A DNA stretch of 64,000 nucleotides from contig NZ_LXFV01000022.1 in the NCBI RefSeq assembly GCF_002847345.1, positions 1 through 64,000 of the forward strand, read 5' to 3'. The translations under genes and the position numbers were made by a program. The notes below the pieces were generated by a model. It saw only the letters and a list, made by a program, of their open reading frames with translations. It made no database searches and was not told the DNA's origin. The stretch's first letter is position 1. Every line of letters begins with the position of its first letter. Positions 59,601-64,000 of this stretch are shown in pieces. Source of the DNA: Pectobacterium peruviense. GTDB lineage: Bacteria; Pseudomonadota; Gammaproteobacteria; Enterobacterales; Enterobacteriaceae.

Positions 59601-60134
59601 CGCAGACTCCCCAACCCAACAGCTCACCTGCTGGCCTGCCGCCACGTCTCGCAGCTCTGCATCCAGCTTCGGATTCATTTTGTTTGCCGGATTGGCGCGA
59701 TGGATCAGGCTACTTTTGCCACTGCCAGCCAAACCAATCGTCAGATACCACGGCATCGCATACAGCGCTTTTTTACCTAACTGGGCCTGAAACGCTTCCA
59801 ACCAGCGATCGAGAAACGTCTGCTGACCGTCCACATACACCTGTAGAGGGTCCTGCTCAATCACCTGCTGTTCATGACGCTCCGCACGCATCTGCTGCAC
59901 ACGACGCCAGACCAGCCAGGCACTGTAGGAGAACGCCAGCCACAGCCACACCAGCGTGAACACCACGCGGCCCCAGATTCCCTGTAACGGACGAACCTCG
60001 CCCACAGTCAAACGCGGCCCCAGCCACCAGGCCAGAACCAACACCACGACCCACAGTAGCGCCCCCAAAAGTAGCCAGGAGGGTTTCAGTTTAGGCAACT
60101 GCTTGCGTAGAAAGGTTATGATTGTTTTAAACAT
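56637..60134 (-). CDS. tssM: T6SS inner membrane protein TssM (IcmF)
   Basis: 1165 residues. Two N-terminal membrane helices (about 17-37 and 48-68), an NTPase-like cytoplasmic domain with Walker A IGLAGSGKSS near 130, a third helix near 442-462 (IGVGCMLLASLALVGSW) and a large periplasmic IcmF-related domain ending FSQFTLPDSLY. It forms the membrane complex with TssJ and TssL, whose genes must lie outside the window. 24 bp after vasJ/tssA. Confidence 0.93.
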   Translation of the reverse strand: MFKTIITFLRKQLPKLKPSWLLLGALLWVVVLVLAWWLGPRLTVGEVRPLQGIWGRVVFTLVWLWLAFSYSAWLVWRRVQQMRAERHEQQVIEQDPLQVYVDGQQTFLDRWLEAFQAQLGKKALYAMPWYLTIGLAGSGKSSLIHRANPANKMNPKLDAELRDVAAGQQVSCWVGESAVIWDPSGQLLAQPELEGDSLGLRYARLWQHLLQWLSENRRRQPLNGLVLTLDISWLAQAGVADRKAYAQVMRARLQEISVNINTRLPVYIALTRLDMLSGFDKVYRQLNRDARQAVLGVTFTPQASNSKGWLEELERFWDEWVTHLNDNLPDMLLTQSDRSVRNSLFSFVRQLAGVKDYVMDVLTETLATGEDRAFLIRGVYVSSVYQQGVPFDAFAQSASRRYQLPEPINAALRGESNTFFVQRLFPDVIFPEASLAGENRLHSLYRRRRLSIGVGCMLLASLALVGSWHHFYRVNEEAGRNVLTKAQAFIGTNELEGQPGYGYQQLPRLNLIRDATLSFGNYHERTPLLADLGLYQGGKIGPYVEGTYLQMLNQRFLPAVMQGLLEDLNQAPANSEQKLTILRVMRMLDDASGRNKALVEQFMAQRWQKAFPAQGQVQEELMQHLDYALEHTDWHKAREQKDAVAISTFAPFTGPITLAQQELSKLPMYQRVYQSLVMKATQVLPPDLAIRDEVGPTFDPVFSLRNDKAGSVPRLLTYPGFSDYYLKQDKALLELTALDAWVLGQRERAQFSEADRREILRQVNDRYITDYINQWQKVLANIDVQTLDTPEQALDILTDITGNDQPFQRVLTTVSDNTRIRKLSDDDNDTAQGINTRTGRPFMTINAALSGRGEQGPLVQEVNQKLTDLYHYLDQIVNATDPGQAALKAVQARQGNKFADPVFALQQYARSLPAPLDRWVGQLAGESASLVTGLAMSSLNQEWLDKVVTPFNEKLADRYPFDPSSNKDVPLSEMEMFFMTGGTLDSFYQTNLKAMMESGMLEEGMASPLQAELVKQLERATRIRQTLFNAQGSLEVHFVLEPLELTANKRRSVLNLDGQLLEYSHGRRQKTPLVWPNSMRDGAESKLTLVPDDRERSPRSLSFSGPWAMFRLVNSDQLTQVNENTFDVRFSLENGAMTYRVYTDASHNPFAGGLFSQFTLPDSLY

Positions 60135-60158
60135 AAGTGACCATTCACTCCGAATGTC

Positions 60159-61577
60159 TTATTTTTTGCGGGATGCCGCCAACCGCTCTACGCGGCTGAC
60201 CATTCCCGGTTCCCATTGCATCAGGCCCAATTGTTGGCTTTCCTGCCACATGTGCTGATAGTGCTGTGCTGCCAGTGATTTCATTCCTTCTTCGGCGAGT
60301 AAATCCGCCAGTACCAGCTCGGCATAAAAACGATCGCGAGGCTCTTTCAGGCGACGCATGCGCTCATCCAATAGCTGCATCGCCGCCCCAATGCCTTTCT
60401 CATCCCGACAGGCGGCGGCCTCCGTCGCCAGATCGTCCTGCCGCGCGCCGCCGCCACCGCGAACAGGCTGACTGGACTGCAACCACTGGGTGCACTTCCC
60501 GGTCAGAAATGGCGCACCATCGCTGAACGCCAGTTCACGCAGTTCCGGCAAGCGCTGAATAAACGCAGAAAGCTCTTCCGCCATCGCTGTGGCGACCGAC
60601 GTATGTCCCAGTCTGGAAGCCACCGAGGCCGACAACATATGGCCATCAAACCAGTAAGGCGCCAGTACCAGACTTTGTTCTATACGTTCCCACAGCGCCA
60701 AATCGGCCTGTGCAAGCGCACTTTGGTATTCATCCACACGGTCTGACGAGACGGGTGCCAACTGCGTTTTATGCCCCTTCGACGACATCGGCGGGGTGGC
60801 AATACCGGACCAGATAGCATGACGTCGCAGGCGGTAGCCGATCGGTGAATCAGGATGACGCTCAACCAATAATGCGGCGACGTTCAACTGGGTTTGTCGC
60901 CAACTGCGCTCATCGGATGAATTAATCTCCACCGAACTGACTGGCGTCGAGGCAGCGCTGGCACTGGTTTCACTCTCGCCTGAGCTACCGCTTACTGTCG
61001 GGGTCGGTTTCGCCGTCTGATTCGCCTGTTCTTGCGCCTGCTGCCGCTGTCTGGCACGTTTAACGCCCTGCACCAGCTCATCCATCAGCACGGCTTTGTC
61101 GCTGGCCAGTTCGCCCCAACGGGTCGCCACCTGCTCCGTTAACTGCTGTAATTGCTCTAGCTCTGCGCTGGATGCCGTCTCCGCAATACGCGGGATCGCA
61201 CTCTCAAAACGTCGAACAATCTGGATCATCAACTTCTGTTTCTGCACCGGGCTGGCAGGCCAGGCGGTCACCCAGTAACTCTCCAGCCAGCTATCCAGCA
61301 GCATCAGCGCGGTAGAAAACGGTGTCGCTTTAGCGGGGTGCTGTAAGCAGCGCAATAGCTGCACCAGCACCCTCATGTCTTTGGTTTTGCTTTCCAGTAA
61401 CGTCAGGCAATAACCCGCTACCACGTTAAGATCGACCTGGTTATGTGCCAGCGATCCTAGCTTGACCAGCTCCGTTTCTACCTTTTCCCAGAGCGGATCG
61501 TCAGCCAATACCGCCGCGCGCAACCGCTCATCCGGCAACGAGGTTTGCAGGCGTTTACACCAGGGATGTGCATGCAT
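60159..61577 (-). CDS. tssA: T6SS baseplate/cap protein TssA (VasJ type)
   Basis: About 472 residues from ATG 61577, preceded by AAAGGAGG at 5 bp. N-terminal ImpA_N domain (about 10-130, DDPLWEKVETELVKLGSLAH), a Ser/Thr-rich linker (about 185-225) and a C-terminal VasJ domain (LNVAALLVERHPDSPIGYRL, LVLADLLAEEGMKSLAAQHY). TssA proteins prime the baseplate and cap the growing sheath. Downstream of vasI with a small overlap region. Confidence 0.87.
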   Translation of the reverse strand: MHAHPWCKRLQTSLPDERLRAAVLADDPLWEKVETELVKLGSLAHNQVDLNVVAGYCLTLLESKTKDMRVLVQLLRCLQHPAKATPFSTALMLLDSWLESYWVTAWPASPVQKQKLMIQIVRRFESAIPRIAETASSAELEQLQQLTEQVATRWGELASDKAVLMDELVQGVKRARQRQQAQEQANQTAKPTPTVSGSSGESETSASAASTPVSSVEINSSDERSWRQTQLNVAALLVERHPDSPIGYRLRRHAIWSGIATPPMSSKGHKTQLAPVSSDRVDEYQSALAQADLALWERIEQSLVLAPYWFDGHMLSASVASRLGHTSVATAMAEELSAFIQRLPELRELAFSDGAPFLTGKCTQWLQSSQPVRGGGGARQDDLATEAAACRDEKGIGAAMQLLDERMRRLKEPRDRFYAELVLADLLAEEGMKSLAAQHYQHMWQESQQLGLMQWEPGMVSRVERLAASRKK

Positions 61578-61588
61578 GAATGCCTCCT

Positions 61589-62149
61589 TTACCAGTGACA
61601 CTGCTGACGCAGCGGCGCGACTGCTTCACCCAGCCCAGCAAGTTCGATACGCAGCGTATGACCGTCAGTGCCGTTAAGCACCAGTTCGCGATGCCCAATC
61701 CAGCGCTTTAACGCATCAATCGCCGGCAGGCCGCGCCCTGACTCCAGCAGTTGCCCACGATTACGGATAAACCAACTGTCGGATACGGTCACACCATCAA
61801 GCTGCGACGTGACAGACTCGCCTGCCCAGGCTTCGCTGAGGGTAATGCGCAGGTGCGTAATATTGCTGGCACAGCTAATCACCAGCGCATTGCCATCGGC
61901 CAGCACGCGGGTGAGCGTCATATCGCCGCTGTCCGCTTCACGTCCCAATTGGAACGTTCCGCCAGCAGCAGCGTTATCATCTTGTGGGGACAGCGTACCG
62001 CTACGCTCAGCTTCCCGACCCAGCGCGTCATAACAGGCCAGTCGAAGCTCTGAAGCCGTTTCATTACGGCACTGTTCCCATAACGACTGCCAGGCGGGAT
62101 CGGGCGTCGCAGCGGTTGCCAACAGTAAGGGAGCCATCGTCAGAAACAT
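61589..62149 (-). CDS. vasI: T6SS-associated protein VasI (TagO type)
   Basis: About 186 residues from MFLTMAPLLLATAATPDPAW, a signal peptide. The conserved WEQCRNETASELRLACYDALG pair of cysteines follows, then a VasI (DUF3121) domain with TSQLDGVTVSDSWFIRNRGQLLESG. The start overlaps the vasH stop by one base (TGATG). Periplasmic accessory factor, biochemical role unknown. The next gene begins within 13 bp of its stop. Confidence 0.85.
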   Translation of the reverse strand: MFLTMAPLLLATAATPDPAWQSLWEQCRNETASELRLACYDALGREAERSGTLSPQDDNAAAGGTFQLGREADSGDMTLTRVLADGNALVISCASNITHLRITLSEAWAGESVTSQLDGVTVSDSWFIRNRGQLLESGRGLPAIDALKRWIGHRELVLNGTDGHTLRIELAGLGEAVAPLRQQCHW

Positions 62150-63717
62150 CAATTTACCTCCAGCTTCTGGCATTTGTGGTCAAGAGTACGTTTAGGGATA
62201 TTGAGGCTATCGGCTACCAGCAGGCGGTTGCCCTGAAACTGACGCAGGCGTGCCTCAATCACAGCCGCTTCATACAGCTGCGTGGCTATACGCAAATCGT
62301 GGATATGCTGATAACAATCGTGTTCCTCAGCCGTACTGCTCGTCAGCCGATCGCGCAGTTCAGGCGGCAGCGATGTCAGGGACAGCGCCTCACCGTCCGG
62401 CGTATGCGCGCAGGCGACTTCCAGCAGGTTACGTAGTTCCCGCACATTACCGGGGAAGTCATACGCCACCAGTTGACGCAGGAAGGCACGACTCAGTGGC
62501 CCAAGGTGCTTTTGTGGTTTGTCTGTAAATTGTTTATCTGCAAATTGCTTGTCGGCAAACTGACCAATGAAGTGCTCGCACAACAGGCGAATATCGTCCG
62601 GCCGCTCACGCAGCGGAGCAACCTGTAATAAACACTGGCAAAGGCGGTGATAGAGATCCTGCCGGAACACGCCGTCAGACACCTGCTGTTCCAGCGGCTG
62701 ATGGGTCGCAGCAATCAGACGGAAATCAGAATAAACTTCTTTCTCCGCGCCCAGAGGACGGAAGCTGTGCGTCTCCAATACCCTTAGCAGCTTGGCCTGC
62801 ATTGACTGCGGCATATCGCCGACTTCATCCAAAAACAGCGTGCCGCCGTTAGCCTGTTCTACCAGACCAATTTTGTTGCTTTGTGCGCCGGAGAACGCCC
62901 CTTTCTGATAGCCAAACAGTTCGCTTTCAATCAGATTTTCGGGAATTGCGGCACAGTTGATAGCAATAAAGGGTTTGTCGGCACGTTCGGAGCACTCATG
63001 CAGCAAACGCGCCACCACATCTTTCCCTGAACCGGTTTCGCCCTGAATCAGCACCGAAAGGCGGTGTTTTGCTGCCTGATAAATCTGCTGATGCAGCTCT
63101 TTAATCACCACAGACCGGCCAATCAGGGTGGCTTCCACCCGCTTTTCCTGTTCGCGACGACTCTGCCCCTCATCCTTAATCTGGCGGAGTGAATCTCTTA
63201 ACGCGACCTGTTCCCGTCGGGTGTGTGCCAGCTCACGCAACAGCATAAGCTGGCGACAAAACACCTGCGCCAGCCGTTCGCATTCCCCTCGTTGATGCAG
63301 CGTTTGCAGGCGCGTTGGCGTATCCAACAGCGCCAATACCGCCAGCGGTTTGCCGCTGTCCGACAGCAGCGGCAGCGCGTGAAGCCCGCAATTCGTCCCG
63401 ACAGAAACCAGCATCTGCCGAAACTCACGATGCTCAATGCGAGCACCGCCATAGAGGGAATCCCAGGTACGCGCCTGATTCTTATGCAGTGCATAAGCCA
63501 GCGGGTGGCTAAAGTCATCCACCCCCAGACTCAGCGCCACCGGCATCTCATGCACCCGCCCCTGACAAGTCAGTTGCCTGCCGCTGACATCCACCATACC
63601 CAGTAGCATCCCTTGCGGCTGCCAGGCGGCCTGCATCGTCTCCAGCAGCCAGTCGCACAGACCGGCCTCATCGTGCTGTCGAGTGAGTGCGAGCGCCAGT
63701 TCGAGGGCATGTTGCAT
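62149..63717 (-). CDS. vasH: Sigma-54-dependent activator VasH
   Basis: 522 residues. N-terminal GAF-like sensory region (about 1-170), AAA+ ATPase (about 200-430) with Walker A GETGSGKD, sigma-54-contact loop GAFSGA (commonly GAFTGA) and Walker B GGTLFLDEVGDM, and a C-terminal Fis-type HTH (NRLLVADSLNIPKRTLDHKC). It activates RpoN promoters of T6SS genes, with hcp in this window as a strong candidate target. A small in-frame tandem repeat (FADKQ-FADKQ-FTDKP) sits after the ATPase core. 2 bp after clpV. Confidence 0.93.
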   Translation of the reverse strand: MQHALELALALTRQHDEAGLCDWLLETMQAAWQPQGMLLGMVDVSGRQLTCQGRVHEMPVALSLGVDDFSHPLAYALHKNQARTWDSLYGGARIEHREFRQMLVSVGTNCGLHALPLLSDSGKPLAVLALLDTPTRLQTLHQRGECERLAQVFCRQLMLLRELAHTRREQVALRDSLRQIKDEGQSRREQEKRVEATLIGRSVVIKELHQQIYQAAKHRLSVLIQGETGSGKDVVARLLHECSERADKPFIAINCAAIPENLIESELFGYQKGAFSGAQSNKIGLVEQANGGTLFLDEVGDMPQSMQAKLLRVLETHSFRPLGAEKEVYSDFRLIAATHQPLEQQVSDGVFRQDLYHRLCQCLLQVAPLRERPDDIRLLCEHFIGQFADKQFADKQFTDKPQKHLGPLSRAFLRQLVAYDFPGNVRELRNLLEVACAHTPDGEALSLTSLPPELRDRLTSSTAEEHDCYQHIHDLRIATQLYEAAVIEARLRQFQGNRLLVADSLNIPKRTLDHKCQKLEVN

Positions 63718-63719
63718 AC

Positions 63720-64000
63720 TCAGCCCTCCACCTCAGTCTGGAACTGGCCGGCTTCGACACGGAAATGAATACGACTAACGGGTTCACCCGCAGACATACG
63801 TTGCAGCAGTTGTAGCGAAACCGGTGGCAGCAAGGCGCCATCAATCACCGATTCGAGCATGCGTGCCCCGTTTTCGCTGCGGTTCGCCAACCGTAGAATC
63901 TCTTCCGGCACCTCGTCTTCAATGATGACTTCCGCCCCAAATCGCTGTTGCAGCAGAGAAACCAGACGCGACAATTTGCCCTGTACGATCTCGACCATGG
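63720..64000 (-). CDS. clpV: T6SS sheath-recycling ATPase ClpV (TssH), C-terminal part
   Basis: The last 92 residues or so are visible: C-terminal D2-small domain sequence KLSRLVSLLQQRFGAEVIIED, IDGALLPPVSLQLLQRM. The gene continues past the window edge, and the methionine at 63998 is internal. ClpV disassembles contracted VipA/VipB sheaths. Identification rests on the C-terminal sequence and position before vasH. Confidence 0.8.
   Translation of the reverse strand, partial: MVEIVQGKLSRLVSLLQQRFGAEVIIEDEVPEEILRLANRSENGARMLESVIDGALLPPVSLQLLQRMSAGEPVSRIHFRVEAGQFQTEVEG

Overview
The window looks like the chromosome of a soft-rot enterobacterium, most likely Pectobacterium. Core genes and their order closely follow Escherichia coli (clpB-pgeF-rluD / bamD-raiA-pheL-pheA / tyrA-aroF; rplS-trmD-rimM-rpsP-ffh / ypjD; luxS / micA / gshA-yqaA-yqaB-tRNA-csrA-alaS-recX-recA-pncC). 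Several proteins are near-identical to their E. coli counterparts. The accessory content (isonitrile cluster, type VI secretion genes, Rhs protein) fits a plant-associated member of the Pectobacteriaceae. The genus call is an inference from gene content and similarity, not from a database search.

Positions 1-13000 carry proteostasis and aromatic amino acid genes. The left edge holds a typical rRNA P1 promoter firing out of the window, so an rRNA operon probably lies just outside. clpB has a heat-shock promoter, pheA has a leader peptide with attenuator, and aroF has TyrR-like boxes. An orphan LytTR response regulator, a YfiL-like lipoprotein and a methyltransferase follow. A small AT-rich patch at 12.8-13.5 kb holds an OB-fold exported protein and a frameshifted gene remnant.

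Positions 13750-28300 are housekeeping: ribosome and tRNA modification genes, SRP, cytochrome assembly, AI-2 synthesis, glutathione synthesis, the MicA small RNA with a sigma-E promoter, three identical tRNA-Arg plus tRNA-Ser, CsrA/RsmA, AlaS, RecX, SOS-controlled RecA and PncC.

Positions 28300-39000 are more variable. They include a small Cys-tailed protein, an SRPBCC protein, MarC, a membrane diguanylate cyclase whose leader can form GGA-loop hairpins (possible RsmA sites), an MFS exporter with a LysR regulator, GrxB, and a three-gene isonitrile pathway (IsnA/PvcA synthase, IsnB/PvcB oxygenase, glycosyltransferase). Two intergenic regions look like unannotated small RNA genes.

Positions 39000-41100 form an AT-rich junkyard of broken genes, a SymE-like toxin and orphan immunity-like genes. 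From there to the right edge every gene is on the minus strand and belongs to a type VI secretion system. In transcription order: clpV (cut by the edge), vasH, vasI, vasJ/tssA, tssM, vasL and a Sel1 lipoprotein, ended by a strong terminator. Then comes hcp, with its own sigma-54 promoter and two repeated dyads suited to VasH binding, followed by vgrG, a PAAR-lipase effector with ankyrin lipoprotein immunity, two DUF4123 chaperones, and an Rhs protein with a putative SHH nuclease tip and immunity gene. The layout suggests that VasH, made with the structural operon, switches on the Hcp/VgrG/effector unit.
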